A DNA stretch of 64,000 nt from Ekhidna lutea (lineage in GTDB: Bacteria > Bacteroidota > Bacteroidia > Cytophagales > Cyclobacteriaceae), in NCBI RefSeq assembly GCF_900188325.1, contig NZ_FZPD01000002.1, forward strand, positions 124,001-188,000, written 5' to 3'. The notes beneath the pieces are model-generated. The model had not been told where the DNA came from, ran no database searches, and worked only from the letters and a program-made list of their open reading frames with translations. The position numbers and the translations under genes were made by a program. Positions 9,368 through 19,900 of the stretch are shown here, piece after piece; position 1 is the stretch's first letter; the number at the start of each line of letters is the position of its first letter.

Positions 9368-10498
9368 TTTGGTCGGTAAGTTTATTGTAAACGTAGTGCC
9401 TTTACCTTGTTCACTGGTCACTTCTACCAGACCTTTGTTCAGCTTCGTAAATTCTTGTACCAGCTGCAATCCTAATCCAATTCCTTTTTCACCTTTGGTG
9501 CCATAGGTGCTCGATTTCTCTGTGAGAATGAACAGGTTATCAATTTGCTCCTGATTCATTCCTACACCTGAGTCATGCACACTCACAGCTACCTGCTGCC
9601 CATTTGGTTTGGCTGTAATGTCGATGGTGCCACCTTCGGGAGTGAATTTTAGGGCGTTATGGATCAGGTTACGAAAGATGGTCACAGTGCTGTTAAAATC
9701 TACATAAGCGCTTGCCTTTGCAGCTATGTCAGCTTTTAATTTAATGTCTTTGCTTTTGGCGATGGGTTCAAAGATGCCTAACAAGTCGTTAATCATTGTC
9801 TCAATCGATACAGCCTCTGGCTTATAGGGTATTTGGCTCAGTTCGGAAGAAGCCCAATTGAGAAGATTGTCCAGTAGCTTGGAAAGTTGATCTGTGGCTC
9901 TATCCACTTCACTCATCATCTTTTCCAGCTCTTCGTATTTGGCTTGCTGCAAGTAAAGTGAGATGATCTGACTGATGCCCTGAAAGGAACTCACAGGTCC
10001 ACGCAAATCATGAGAAATGATGGCGAAGAATCGATCTTTTAACCGTTTCTGTGCTTTGATCTCTCGGAGGTAGATTTTAAGTGTGTCATTTTCCCTTAAT
10101 GTCTCTGCATTCTCTCTTAATTGCAAGATGTGTTTGATGGTTTTTACCATCGTGATTTCCAGGTCCTTAAAGTCGATGGGTTTAGTGATAAAATCAAAGG
10201 CGCCCAGGTTCATGGCAGTACGGATATTTTCCATATCACCGTATGCAGAAACGATCACAGTTTTAAGAAAATAGTTGGTCTCATTGAGCTTTGAAAGTAG
10301 CGTGAGTCCATCCATTTCCGGCATATTGATGTCGGTTAAGACCAGATCTACTTCTGTTTCATTAAGCAAATCCAATGCTTTTTGACCATTTTCCGCAAAG
10401 TAGAATTCGTATTCCTTATTCCGGATGTTCTTACGAAACTTTTGCTTTACCAAAGTCTCTAAATCCGGCTCATCGTCAACTACAAGAATCTTTGTCAT
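9359..10498 (-). CDS. Receiver-histidine kinase hybrid (N-terminal receiver)
   Basis: 379 residues, soluble. The receiver occupies residues 1-125 (Asp8, Asp9, phospho-acceptor Asp56 in LVLTDINMP, Lys106 in ITKPID). A helix leads to a HisKA domain with His163 in [14 protein letters not shown], then a HATPase domain with N box, G1 (DSGVGM) and G2 ([12 protein letters not shown]). The receiver-first order suggests it is controlled by an upstream kinase and then phosphorylates another partner. It is the last gene of a five-gene operon and overlaps the preceding receiver gene by 4 bp, so the two are probably translationally coupled. All catalytic boxes are present. Confidence 0.9.
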   Translation of the reverse strand: MTKILVVDDEPDLETLVKQKFRKNIRNKEYEFYFAENGQKALDLLNETEVDLVLTDINMPEMDGLTLLSKLNETNYFLKTVIVSAYGDMENIRTAMNLGAFDFITKPIDFKDLEITMVKTIKHILQLRENAETLRENDTLKIYLREIKAQKRLKDRFFAIISHDLRGPVSSFQGISQIISLYLQQAKYEELEKMMSEVDRATDQLSKLLDNLLNWASSELSQIPYKPEAVSIETMINDLLGIFEPIAKSKDIKLKADIAAKASAYVDFNSTVTIFRNLIHNALKFTPEGGTIDITAKPNGQQVAVSVHDSGVGMNQEQIDNLFILTEKSSTYGTKGEKGIGLGLQLVQEFTKLNKGLVEVTSEQGKGTTFTINLPTKST

Positions 10499-10872
10499 GC
10501 GCTTAGTGATTTAATCTTTTCTCGTAGCATATTGAAATCCAGTGGCTTGGTTAAAAAATCATTGGCACCAAGCTTTTTGGCTGTGTTGATGTTGTCTTCA
10601 TCACCGTAGGCAGATATCATCATCACGACCGGAGGGGGTGGGGTGGATGACTTTTGTATCTTGTCAAGGAGTTCCAGTCCACTCATTCCGGGCATGTTTA
10701 TGTCAGATAAGATGAGCTTATCATGAAAACCACTGTTTTGAAGATATTCGATCGCCTCTTCGCCGGATAGCACGAACTTCAATTCAAATTCCTGTGATTT
10801 GATTTCTCGTCTGAATCGCTGCTCAAAGAGCGGCTGCACGTCCCGTTCATCATCGACTACTAATATTTTCAT
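10495..10872 (-). CDS. Single-domain response regulator receiver protein
   Basis: 125 residues, CheY-like: Asp7, Asp8, phospho-acceptor Asp57 in LILSDINMP, and the conserved Lys of LTKPLDF. There is no output domain. Its sequence resembles the N-terminal receiver of the following gene (same DINMPxMxGL and ISAYGD segments), which suggests an in-operon duplication. It starts 6 bp after the TPR kinase and overlaps the next gene by 4 bp. It probably carries phosphate between the upstream kinases and the receiver-kinase. Confidence 0.9.
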   Translation of the reverse strand: MKILVVDDERDVQPLFEQRFRREIKSQEFELKFVLSGEEAIEYLQNSGFHDKLILSDINMPGMSGLELLDKIQKSSTPPPPVVMMISAYGDEDNINTAKKLGANDFLTKPLDFNMLREKIKSLSA

Positions 10873-10877
10873 GGCGG

Positions 10878-12824
10878 TTAGTTGGTAATTGGTAATTTAA
10901 ATATAAATGAAGTTCCTTTTCCTTCTTCACTTTGTACTTCAATGCTTCCTCCATGCCCTTTGGTCACAATGTCATAGCTCATACTCAAACCCAGCCCAGT
11001 GCCTTCACCGGCAGCCTTGGTGGTAAAAAAAGGCTGGAATATTTTATCTATAATGTTTTGAGGAATACCGGTACCATTATCACTTACGCTGAGGATGATT
11101 TCGTTTTGACCGGACCGGGTTACGACCTTGATATGTGGTTTGAATTCCGTTCCTTCTGTTTTTGCTTTTTCCATTGCGGCATAAAAAGCATTGTTGATCA
11201 GATTTAGTAACACACGTCCAATATCCTGACGAATCACCTGAATCTTGGGAAGAGTGGGATCCGAAATCAATTCAAAATTAGATCTAAACTGATCATCTTT
11301 GGCGCGTATGCCATGATAGGATAGGCTTAAACATTCATCCGCCAACGCATTAATATCGGTTTCTTCTTTCTCTGATGGTCCAGTACGGGAGTGAAGAAGC
11401 ATACTTTTAACGATTTCTTCCGCTCGTCTTCCATGATGGATGATCTTCTTTTCATTCTCGCTCAAATCATGAATCAGCTGCTCAGCTTCTTTATGATCGC
11501 CCTGTCTGAGTGTTTCTCTTAGTTCATCCAGCAGTTCATCATTCAGGTCAGAAAAATTATTAACGAAGTTGAGTGGGTTTTGAATTTCATGAGCAATTCC
11601 AGCTGTGATTTCACCCAAAGAGGCCATTTTCTCTGCATGAATTAGCTTTTGTTGTGCGGTTTTGAGTTTGTCGTACGCCTTTTCCACTCGCTTTTTCCCT
11701 TTTTGCTTAATGCGGTTGTTTCGCCAGAGTGCAAATGCAATTACAAGCAAGGTGAAGGTGCTGCCTAAAAAAGTGTTTTGTCGGATTTTAGAACGTAATT
11801 CATTTTCAGTTTGCTGAATTTCCAGCTCTCTCAGTTTCTGGTCAAAATCATTGAAACTATTGATAGATTGATCTTGCAAAATGTATTTGAGGCTATCTCT
11901 GGCAGCATTACTTTCTACTGCATAATTTAAAGCGATCTGCTTATTGATTGGGGCATACAGGTTGGATAAGTACTCACTGCTTTTAATAACCAAAACAATG
12001 CTTCGGGACTTCTTCGCACTTTTAATAGCCAGTTCTGCATAATGGAATGTTGAGTCCCGATTAATTTCTGAATAAAAACGAGACATATCCAAATAAGTAT
12101 GGCTCAGACTGACGTCATCATCGTAATAGACGGAAGCGCTCTTTGCTTTCCTGTAGTAGGAAATGGCCTCAGCTTTGTTCCCTAATCTGCGGTGCATGTT
12201 AGCAACCATTCGCAACGGGTAGGGAGGGTTGTTACCGGAAGGGTTCATTGCTTTATCAGTGATATCGGCAAAGAAGTTTGCTGAGTCTGTCAGATTCAGT
12301 TTGGTATAACAATCCGCTAATTGAGCGCAATTAGTCATCAATTGGAATTGATCCTTGCTTTTGAAGTTTAATGCTTGTTTTATAGCAGCAATGCTTTCTC
12401 TGTATTTTCCAGCGGATGATAGTGCCTCACCGTAAACCGAATAAGACTTGCTTAGCAAACGTTCGTTTTTCAATTCCTCAGATAGTTTGATGGCCATTGA
12501 AGAGTATTCATACCCTTTAACGACATCACCAATCACTGAGCTGACAAGCGAAAGAGTGAGTAGTGAATTGACTTCACCTGCTTGATAGTTGCTTTTCCGT
12601 GCAATCAGTAGTCCGTTTCTTGCGTAGAAGATGCCAGAATCGTATTCCGAAATCCAATACGATTCTGCTAAGGAATTTAAAATTTGGACTAGTGTACTAT
12701 CGTTATCAGCAACAAATAGCTGAGATTTTAAACTATCCCGATAAGTTTTATGATTGTGAATATTTTGTGTGAATCCGGATTGCTGTAAAATCACTAAGGT
12801 CGATATGATTATCAGCTTCCTCAT
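10878..12824 (-). CDS. TPR-containing membrane sensor histidine kinase
   Basis: 648 residues: signal peptide (about 1-20), periplasmic TPR-like helices (about 40-310), one membrane segment (about 351-367), a coiled coil, then a HisKA domain with His412 in [15 protein letters not shown] and a HATPase domain with N box ([12 protein letters not shown]), G1 (DNGTGIP) and G2 ([11 protein letters not shown]). The kinase core is closely similar to those of the two preceding genes, including the NNFSDLN motif and [14 protein letters not shown]. Stimulus unknown. It overlaps the upstream 7TM kinase gene by 4 bp and is followed after 5 bp by a receiver gene, its most likely partner. Confidence 0.92.
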   Translation of the reverse strand: MRKLIIISTLVILQQSGFTQNIHNHKTYRDSLKSQLFVADNDSTLVQILNSLAESYWISEYDSGIFYARNGLLIARKSNYQAGEVNSLLTLSLVSSVIGDVVKGYEYSSMAIKLSEELKNERLLSKSYSVYGEALSSAGKYRESIAAIKQALNFKSKDQFQLMTNCAQLADCYTKLNLTDSANFFADITDKAMNPSGNNPPYPLRMVANMHRRLGNKAEAISYYRKAKSASVYYDDDVSLSHTYLDMSRFYSEINRDSTFHYAELAIKSAKKSRSIVLVIKSSEYLSNLYAPINKQIALNYAVESNAARDSLKYILQDQSINSFNDFDQKLRELEIQQTENELRSKIRQNTFLGSTFTLLVIAFALWRNNRIKQKGKKRVEKAYDKLKTAQQKLIHAEKMASLGEITAGIAHEIQNPLNFVNNFSDLNDELLDELRETLRQGDHKEAEQLIHDLSENEKKIIHHGRRAEEIVKSMLLHSRTGPSEKEETDINALADECLSLSYHGIRAKDDQFRSNFELISDPTLPKIQVIRQDIGRVLLNLINNAFYAAMEKAKTEGTEFKPHIKVVTRSGQNEIILSVSDNGTGIPQNIIDKIFQPFFTTKAAGEGTGLGLSMSYDIVTKGHGGSIEVQSEEGKGTSFIFKLPITN

Positions 12825-14995
12825 TTTGCAGGCAGAGTAATGATGAAAACAGTGCCTGTGTTTGTATCACTTTCCAACTCAATCGTTCCGTCATGTCCTT
12901 TTGTGATAATTTCATGACTCATGGATAGCCCAAGACCTGTACCCTGGCCGGTAGCCTTAGTAGTGAAAAATGGTTGGAATATTTTATCCTGGATTTCTTC
13001 CGGGATTCCGGGTCCATTGTCTGATACGGTGATTTGGATACCCCCGGCCCCTGAAGGGGTGTCGCTCAACATGGTCTTTACGGTAACTTGTGGTTGGTAT
13101 TCAACTCCCCCTTGAGGGGGTTGGGGGGTGAGTTCACGACTCCTCACTGATACCGCCTGAAAGGCATTATTAATCAGGTTAAGCAATACCCGCCCAATAT
13201 CTTGTGGAACGACTTTAATCTTAGGTAGGGAAGGGTCTAGCTCAGTTTTAAACTCTGCGTTAAAGGACTTGTCTTTTGCTCGTAAACCATGATAAGCGAG
13301 TCGCAAATACTCATCTGCAAGCAGATTGATATCGGTTAGTTCTTTTTCACCACTTCCTGTGCGTGAGTGCTGAAGCATGCTCTTCACAATCTCCTCAGCA
13401 CGTTTACCATGATGGTTGATCTTTAATTCATTTTCCTTGATGCTGTTGGCAATCACTTTGGCTTCTTCAATGTCATTGTTATTGAGTTCTTCCAGTTGCT
13501 CATCGATCAATTCCTGGTTTAGGTCTGAGAAGTTGTTGACGAAATTGAGTGGGTTTTGAATCTCATGCGCCACACCGGCTGTCAGCTCTCCCAAAGAGGC
13601 CATCTTCTCTGAGTGAATAAGTTGGTTTTGCGTCGCTTTTAAGTCTTCAATGGATTTATTCAATGCAGCTGTTCGTTCGCTTACCTGCTGTTCCAACTGA
13701 ATATTCTGATCAGTTAATAGAGCTTGTTTTTCTTCAGTAATCCGGACAACCTGACGAGCATTTTCCTGTTCCTTGAAAATAGACTCTTTCAACCATACTG
13801 CAACGTAAACTAACAGCGTAAGAGGGAATGTCAACCAACTGGCCATAAGAAAGTACATGCGATAGGATCTAAGCTCCCTTAAGACATCCAGATTAAGAAC
13901 GAGATTAAAGAAGATTAGTACGATTAGCGTTAAGATTAAACCAACCACAACGATCCGTTTGGAACCTTTCACCGATTCCCATGAACTGGCTATAATGTAG
14001 GCGCAGGAGAGAAAGGCGGCAATTATAATGATGGGGGTGCGAACATTGACAAAGATCTCGAACGGGAACGTTAGCAAGACACTCCCAAGAACATATGCTT
14101 TGATCCACAAAGGGATTCGCTGATAAAATACACGTGCCGTAAGGACAGGAATAGTAACATAAATTCCTACGAGGCATATACTCGATATTACGTAGAAAAA
14201 TGCCACAGCATCAGGGTTGCCACCACTTATGGATCGTAAGTAAACCGAAAGAGGAACCCCACATATAAAGGAAGTAAATAGGGCTATCCACTTAATGTGT
14301 TTCTCTGATTGATTAAGAGCAGCCAGTAGCCAATAGAACAAGGCCAGTAAACCGGATACTGAAACGACAATCCCAAAAAACCCATAGTTCTCTTCCTGAT
14401 TATCAATGTAAGTAAATAGTTCCTGAGAAGTACCTAATTGGATAAAACTGCGGAAAGTCATGATTTCTTCCGAGATAAAAAACTTCGCAAAATCACTCTT
14501 CCATTTTACAAAATGAATGACAAATACATATTCTGTTCCCTTGGCAAGCGTTGTATATCTCGGTTTATAATCATGATGACCTTTATAGGGTTCGCCATTT
14601 ATGCCAGTGTTACCCAGTCTATGAACCAGTTTGCCATTGATGTAAATATCCTGTGCAGCCGAATTTTTGCTTGTTAGAAATACCGGAAGTTCATCAAAAG
14701 CTGAATCGAACTGAATCTTAAATCGAAACCAACCTTCAAAAGTGTTCTGAGCATCCCATTCAAAATTGGCAATGCGAACAGAGTCTAACGATTCCCAGGA
14801 ACGAATATCCAGGTTTGGGTCTGACCAGTCTTGATCATTGCCTTTGATGAATTTCCAATGTTTAATGTCCGGAAAAACCAATTCGCCATTATTCATCATT
14901 TCAGGAGTGAAATAGAAGGTGGTATCCTGAGCAATGCTGTAAATAATAGTTGAAACGAATAGGATTATTCCAAAAAAGAACCGACTTATAATCAT
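12821..14995 (-). CDS. Seven-transmembrane (7TMR-DISM-like) sensor histidine kinase
   Basis: 724 residues. Signal peptide about 1-22; an extracytoplasmic beta-rich region (about 25-180) with a jelly-roll-like pattern ([24 protein letters not shown]); seven hydrophobic helices between about 205 and 402; coiled coil; HisKA with His477 in [15 protein letters not shown]; HATPase with N box, G1 (DNGPGIP) and G2 ([11 protein letters not shown]). Compared with its two sister kinases it carries extra residues at about 621-632 and 644-652. These coincide with G/C-rich palindromic repeats present in the DNA. Both ends overlap neighbours by 4 bp, so it is the second gene of the operon. Confidence 0.9.
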   Translation of the reverse strand: MIISRFFFGIILFVSTIIYSIAQDTTFYFTPEMMNNGELVFPDIKHWKFIKGNDQDWSDPNLDIRSWESLDSVRIANFEWDAQNTFEGWFRFKIQFDSAFDELPVFLTSKNSAAQDIYINGKLVHRLGNTGINGEPYKGHHDYKPRYTTLAKGTEYVFVIHFVKWKSDFAKFFISEEIMTFRSFIQLGTSQELFTYIDNQEENYGFFGIVVSVSGLLALFYWLLAALNQSEKHIKWIALFTSFICGVPLSVYLRSISGGNPDAVAFFYVISSICLVGIYVTIPVLTARVFYQRIPLWIKAYVLGSVLLTFPFEIFVNVRTPIIIIAAFLSCAYIIASSWESVKGSKRIVVVGLILTLIVLIFFNLVLNLDVLRELRSYRMYFLMASWLTFPLTLLVYVAVWLKESIFKEQENARQVVRITEEKQALLTDQNIQLEQQVSERTAALNKSIEDLKATQNQLIHSEKMASLGELTAGVAHEIQNPLNFVNNFSDLNQELIDEQLEELNNNDIEEAKVIANSIKENELKINHHGKRAEEIVKSMLQHSRTGSGEKELTDINLLADEYLRLAYHGLRAKDKSFNAEFKTELDPSLPKIKVVPQDIGRVLLNLINNAFQAVSVRSRELTPQPPQGGVEYQPQVTVKTMLSDTPSGAGGIQITVSDNGPGIPEEIQDKIFQPFFTTKATGQGTGLGLSMSHEIITKGHDGTIELESDTNTGTVFIITLPAK
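13041..13063. repeat. Intragenic palindromic repeat in kinase gene
   Basis: A G/C-rich dyad with CCCC and GGGG arms around TGAA, inside the HATPase region of the 7TM kinase. It is translated in frame as part of the residues around DTPSGAGGI, which have no counterpart in the two sister kinases. Confidence 0.55.
13102..13135. repeat. Intragenic copy of the CCCCCTT..AGGGGG dispersed repeat
   Basis: CCCCC and GGGGG arms around TTGA, followed by TTGGGGGGTGAGTT. This is the same unit as the intergenic copies near 19670, 22590 and 25320. It is read in frame as [11 protein letters not shown] (residues 621-631) in the 7TM kinase without breaking the reading frame. Confidence 0.75.
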
Positions 14996-17900
14996 AATGC
15001 AGGCTGATTTAGAGGAATCCTGATGGTAAACGTCGTTCCCTTTCCTTCTTTACTTTCCAGTTCAATGTTACCTCCGTGCCCTTTGGTCACAATGTCGTGA
15101 CTAATTGAGAGCCCCAGGCCGGTACCGGACCCGGTTGCTTTTGTGGTAAAAAATGGTTGAAAAATTTTCTCTTTGACCTTTGTTGAGATGCCAGCTCCAT
15201 TGTCCTTCACATGAATGATGACATTCATTTCATCACTCTCTGTGATCACTTCCACTTTTGGCTTGTAGTTGGAGGCTCCATTGTTTTTAAGACGCTCAGC
15301 TGTGGCATGAAAAGCATTGTTGATCAGATTGAGAAATACTCTTCCAATATCCTGAGAAACCACCTTGACTTTTGGAAGATCCTCGGCCAAAGTGCAAATA
15401 AAATCGGCGTTAAAGGTCTTGTCTTTGGCGCGTAACCCGTGGTAGGAGAGACGCAGAAATTCGTCCGCCAGTAAATTGATGTCAGTTAGTTCCTTCTTTC
15501 CGTCACCACCTCTGGAATGCTGAAGCATACCTTTTACAATGTCTTCGGCTCTTTTCCCATGATGGATGATTTTTTGCTCATTGACTTTCAGATCCTGTAA
15601 AATCTCCCTGACTTCTTCCATGTCACCTGCCCGTAGTGCTTCATCTAATTCATCTATCAGCTCGGCATTGAGATCAGAGAAGTTATTCACGAAATTGAGC
15701 GGGTTTTGAATTTCGTGGGCTATGCCTGCAGTGAGTTCACCAAGAGAGGCCATTTTTTCAGAATGAATAAGTTGAGTTTGAGTCGATCGCAGCTCTCCGA
15801 GTGCATCTTCTGCTACGTGTTTGGCTTTCTCCAGCTCAAGGAAATCCTCGTATCTTGAGTAGGCAATTGAAAAAGTGTCGGCTACATCATGGATTAAGTC
15901 CAGGTCTTGCTCGGCCAAAAACTCCTCTGTACCAACGTACAGCATGCCTTGTTTGAAGGGAACAAACTGAAGGCAAAGTTGGTCTGGAGGGAGAGGTGAA
16001 TGTTGATAGGTATCCGGACTGTCCACTAATCCCTGATCTGCCAGACCCTCGGACCACTGGACAAACTCTTCTTTACTCCATTTTTCACTAAATATTTTCT
16101 GCTTCTTCCAGTGTTCACTTGCCGTCTTTGTTATTTCGCTGTTTTCAAAATCCAACGTCATGGAGGCGATTGATTTACCCATTGGGGTAGATAAGTACAT
16201 GTGTATTTTTTTGGCGTGTTCATCCATGATAAAAATTCCACATCTAAAAAAGGATATTCCAAGCGTACTAAGCTCCATCCAGATGAACGGGGTAAGTTTT
16301 TCCAGGTCATTCTGACTTCTCATAGAAGCGATTTCTGCACGGATACGATCTAGGGATGCTTGTTTCTTAGCTTGTTGTGCCTGCTGTGCTGCTTTTTGTA
16401 AATCATCAAAACGCTGATAGGCTAAATCGAATGTACGAGCCATTTTAATAACGATTAGCTCCGTGTCCTCGTCCGGCTCAGTCATCATGTCGAGCGTTAG
16501 CAAACCGCTGGAAAAGCTACCAAACGGATTCCATTGTGTTTTGAGCTTGTTGTTTTCAATCGCTCTTTTCAGACTTTGGTAGTTCTCTTCGTCCACCAGT
16601 TTCCATTCTTCAAGCTCCTTTTTGTTTTTCTCCAGGTCGTACTCAATCACAAAGTACTCTTCACCTTTCTTCCACTTGCGCCAGAATTCACCCAGCATGT
16701 TGAATTCTTTCGGATCATAAGTGGATTTATGATCACGGGTATAGCCCATGTTGCCAGGATCGGAGATGTCCCACATCGTCACAATGTCATTTTCATCTAT
16801 CAGAATGAATGCTGCACCCGTGATGCCTTCAATGCCCAGCATCGTGATCTCTTTAATAAGCGTCTGTGTTACTTTGACCAGATCACTGGGCTTGTGCATG
16901 GCCATCGCTTCTGATCGTACACGCTCTACCGCCGCTTCAATTTGGGCTTCACGTGCCTGACTTTCTGCCTGTTTTAAATCTTCGAACCTTCTGTAAGCCA
17001 AATCAAAAGCGCTGGCAAACCGCCGAAGCGTTTCAATTCCTTCTTTTGGTGGATCCGGAATGTTGCCTGGTAAGCTGTAACCGATTTCTCCGTGCGTAGT
17101 GCGGGCCATGATAAAAGTAAGCCCACCCAGGTTTCGTACATCGTCCAGGGATGGCGCATTCGGATCTAGTTGCTCGAAATCCCCAAGGGAAATCATCTTA
17201 TCGACATACGTGACTGCTGTATCAGCATCCATGGGAAAGACCAACGTTGTTTCCTTTCCTTTTTCCCATCTGTCCACCAGTGGGATGTCGCCATGAATAT
17301 GTCGGGGTAGTTTCATCACCATGCCAATGCGTGCGCCATCTCCGGCGGTCATGGCTTTATCGTATCGGTCCGGAAGCCAGCGCATGTGCCAGAAGTAATG
17401 GGCCTCATGTCCCAGACTCACAAACTCTTTCCGCATGGTCACCACAATATCCTGAAGGTCACGGGATTCCTTCATAGCAGTGGCTTGTGCTCTGATTCGC
17501 TCTAGTGCCAGTTCTATTTGAGCCTCTCTGGCTTGAGCTTCCGCTTTTTGCAGGTCCAGGAAGCGGGTGTAGGCCTGCTCAAAAACTTTGGCAAACCTTT
17601 CAAACACTTCTTCGCTCTCATAGGGTTCTGTGGTGATGACCAGCAAGTACCCATACTTAAAGTAGGCCGCATGCCACTTTTGCCAGGTTGGAAATTGGAT
17701 TCCATTATCAAGCATCCCCTGAAAGATTGGATTAACATCAGGTACAGAGAGCATGTATTTGTAATGATCCCTGAGTTCCTGACCACCTTTTTCGATTGAA
17801 AACGATTTTAGCTGCTTTTTCCAGCCCTTGTACATTTGATTGTGCGCTGGATCAATGTTATTGGGAATTTTGAGGTGAGGCATAATTCCATTTTCATTTG

Positions 17901-19197
17901 CAAACCAAAACTCATCCACATCCGAATTATTTTCACAGAATCCAAAGCCTGTTCCCCAAAGCTCACCACCTAAACTCTTAAGTTGTTGAAAGAGAACAAA
18001 TGCGACATCTCCAATTTCTTCACTTTGGTGCATGGCCATGGATCGAGCTCGTACCCGCTCTAAAGCCGTCTCTATCTGCGCTTCCTTCGTCTGTTTTTCT
18101 GCTCGTTGCAGGTCCAGAAACCGGGTATAGGTCTGTTCAAAAACCGTCGCAAACCGCTTGAAAATATCATGAGACTCGGGCACAGGCTCGATGGTGATAA
18201 AAAGCAGGTAGCCGTATTTAAAGTAGACTACATGATCTATCTGATATTCCGGAAAAGAGCCGTTGGTTTCTTTTAGTTTTTTAAGCACATCTCCAATTAC
18301 CGGAAGTGTGCTCATGTATTCATAATGCTCAATGCACTTTTGACCTTTAAACTCTTGCACATGAATGGAGCTTCCTTTTTGTCCAAGATCATAATACTTT
18401 TTGAAGATGCCTTTTCTCGGTATCGTATAAGTGGGCAAAACACCCTTTTCATTTCCGAACCATTCGATGGAGTCCTTTTCGCGGTATATGTTGAAAGCGC
18501 ATCCCCATGTTTTAATACCCAGGTTTCTAACCTCCTGATCCAGCAGAAAAGAGGTCTCCGATAGCTCATTACTGTGTTGCATGGCCATCGTTTTGGCACG
18601 AACACGTTCCAATGCTGCTTCAATTACAAGTTCACGGGTTCTTTCTGCAACTTTTTCTTCTAGTTCAACCTTTAACCGATCCCACTCATTTACCGGCATG
18701 ATTTGATCTTCTAACACATTGGGGTCTGGTGTAGAAGCGTGAGCGTGTGAATACTTCCAGGCTTCATCTATTTGTTGCAATATGCTAGTGACCCTCGTAT
18801 TGAAGAGAGAATTACCATTAGTTGTAAAATCGAATGTCTCAACAATACAATAGGTATTATTACCAAAATGAAAGCTTGAAAGTATCGACCGCTTCAATTC
18901 AGGCTTGATGTGAGCTAGTTCATTGCTCTGATTTTTAAAAAAATGACTAAGCTCTTTTATTCCTCGAAATACTTCATTTTCACCGGTTCCGATGACTAAA
19001 ACATCTTTTGTACAAATTTCCTTTAAGTTCTTAGTTGGTGCACCATGAAATGCTACTGCTAAAAAGCGTTCATAAACGTCAAAGATGTCTTTGGGAATTT
19101 TTTTAAATGATTTTGTAGAAGTAGGCAAGGTAATATGTGGTGTTAAAGGACATAATTTACCCGAGTTTAAGGAATCACGCAAATGCATGATCTGCAT
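14992..19197 (-). CDS. Giant soluble sensor histidine kinase with five repeated sensor modules
   Basis: About 1400 residues from the ATG at 19197; the frame is open back to 19419, but the extra 74 codons are dispersed repeat. Residue numbers below count from 19419. An NTF2/SnoaL-like domain (about 105-228) comes first. Five related modules of about 180-190 residues follow, starting near 266, 449, 637, 828 and 1021. Each opens with an LERVRA-like helix and MAM, and closes with a YxRFxDL helix. Then come HisKA (His1235 in AGIAHEIQNP), N box (LNLINNAF), G1 (DNGAGI) and G2 (GTGLGLS). There are no membrane helices. The modules look GAF-like, but ligands are unknown. It is first in the operon and overlaps the next gene by 4 bp. 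Confidence 0.87.
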   Translation of the reverse strand: MQIMHLRDSLNSGKLCPLTPHITLPTSTKSFKKIPKDIFDVYERFLAVAFHGAPTKNLKEICTKDVLVIGTGENEVFRGIKELSHFFKNQSNELAHIKPELKRSILSSFHFGNNTYCIVETFDFTTNGNSLFNTRVTSILQQIDEAWKYSHAHASTPDPNVLEDQIMPVNEWDRLKVELEEKVAERTRELVIEAALERVRAKTMAMQHSNELSETSFLLDQEVRNLGIKTWGCAFNIYREKDSIEWFGNEKGVLPTYTIPRKGIFKKYYDLGQKGSSIHVQEFKGQKCIEHYEYMSTLPVIGDVLKKLKETNGSFPEYQIDHVVYFKYGYLLFITIEPVPESHDIFKRFATVFEQTYTRFLDLQRAEKQTKEAQIETALERVRARSMAMHQSEEIGDVAFVLFQQLKSLGGELWGTGFGFCENNSDVDEFWFANENGIMPHLKIPNNIDPAHNQMYKGWKKQLKSFSIEKGGQELRDHYKYMLSVPDVNPIFQGMLDNGIQFPTWQKWHAAYFKYGYLLVITTEPYESEEVFERFAKVFEQAYTRFLDLQKAEAQAREAQIELALERIRAQATAMKESRDLQDIVVTMRKEFVSLGHEAHYFWHMRWLPDRYDKAMTAGDGARIGMVMKLPRHIHGDIPLVDRWEKGKETTLVFPMDADTAVTYVDKMISLGDFEQLDPNAPSLDDVRNLGGLTFIMARTTHGEIGYSLPGNIPDPPKEGIETLRRFASAFDLAYRRFEDLKQAESQAREAQIEAAVERVRSEAMAMHKPSDLVKVTQTLIKEITMLGIEGITGAAFILIDENDIVTMWDISDPGNMGYTRDHKSTYDPKEFNMLGEFWRKWKKGEEYFVIEYDLEKNKKELEEWKLVDEENYQSLKRAIENNKLKTQWNPFGSFSSGLLTLDMMTEPDEDTELIVIKMARTFDLAYQRFDDLQKAAQQAQQAKKQASLDRIRAEIASMRSQNDLEKLTPFIWMELSTLGISFFRCGIFIMDEHAKKIHMYLSTPMGKSIASMTLDFENSEITKTASEHWKKQKIFSEKWSKEEFVQWSEGLADQGLVDSPDTYQHSPLPPDQLCLQFVPFKQGMLYVGTEEFLAEQDLDLIHDVADTFSIAYSRYEDFLELEKAKHVAEDALGELRSTQTQLIHSEKMASLGELTAGIAHEIQNPLNFVNNFSDLNAELIDELDEALRAGDMEEVREILQDLKVNEQKIIHHGKRAEDIVKGMLQHSRGGDGKKELTDINLLADEFLRLSYHGLRAKDKTFNADFICTLAEDLPKVKVVSQDIGRVFLNLINNAFHATAERLKNNGASNYKPKVEVITESDEMNVIIHVKDNGAGISTKVKEKIFQPFFTTKATGSGTGLGLSISHDIVTKGHGGNIELESKEGKGTTFTIRIPLNQPAL

Positions 19198-19420
19198 TAT
19201 CTGAGGAACAACCCACCCCTTACCCCTCCCAGGAGGGGAATTTTTTCCTGATCCGGTCTTCTTCGCCGTTCCGTCGATTGGGATTCCCCCTTTGAAGGGG
19301 GGTGTGGAGGGAAATGGGCAGGAGGGGGATGTTTTTTGAATTGATTGCATTGATTTAAGTGTGTTATTCTGAGTTTCACTTTTTAAAAGAAAAACGAGTT
19401 CCCTTTTGAGGCTGTCCAAC
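19198..19420. repeat. Dispersed repeat cluster fused to the 5' end of the giant kinase frame
   Basis: Contains an ACCCCTCCCAGGAGGGG unit (around 19215-19242), a CCCCCTTTGAAGGGGGG unit (around 19287-19305) and a TTATTCTGAGTTTCACTTTTTAAAAG-like stretch whose relative recurs at about 22550-22592. The stretch happens to be open in the kinase frame, which makes a false N-terminal extension rich in Pro, Gly and Lys. It is upstream DNA rather than protein-coding sequence. Confidence 0.65.
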
Positions 19421-19890
19421 GTTTCGGGCTAGGTGTGAGAATGCGCGTGTCATCCTGAATTTATTTCAGGATCTGGGCTGAGTGGAGGGTTGTTGCTAAC
19501 TCACCCCCAGTTACTAACTCACCCCCAGCCCCTCTCTTTCAAAAGAGAGGGGAGCCGATGTTGCATTAAAAAAACGTGTGTCGTTCTGAGTTTATCGCCT
19601 GCCTGCCGGCAAAGGCAGGAAGAATCTGGGTAGAGGCGGAGGTTATGTTTAATTATAATAACCAGTTCCCCCTTTATGGGGCTAGGGGGTGACAGTAGTT
19701 GAATGAACTCACCCCCAGCCCCCGAAACGTCGGACCGCTCTAACACTCTAACATTAGAGAGGGGAGCCGGTGTTGCATTTAAAAAACGTGTGTCATCCTG
19801 AATTTATTTCAGGATCTAGGTGGAGTGGAGGCATTCTGACGGATAACCCATTCATTACCCCTCCAGGGAGGGGAATTTTACGTTCTTGAG
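19421..19890. repeat. Intergenic mosaic of palindromic repeats
   Basis: About 470 bp without a credible gene. It holds two 26-nt GTCA..TCT palindromes (19449-19474 and 19792-19817), a longer relative with a nested GCCTGCCTGCCGGC palindrome (19580-19627), several ACTCACCCCCAG and CCCCCTTTATGGGG units, and a CGAAACGTCGGACCGC unit (around 19727-19742). Open frames here are short and made of these repeats. Confidence 0.75.
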
Positions 19891-19900
19891 TTGTACATAC

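Noticed and set aside
19519-19746. Minus-strand frame of 75 codons in the repeat mosaic
   Set aside because: It consists wholly of dispersed repeat units and has no protein-like pattern.
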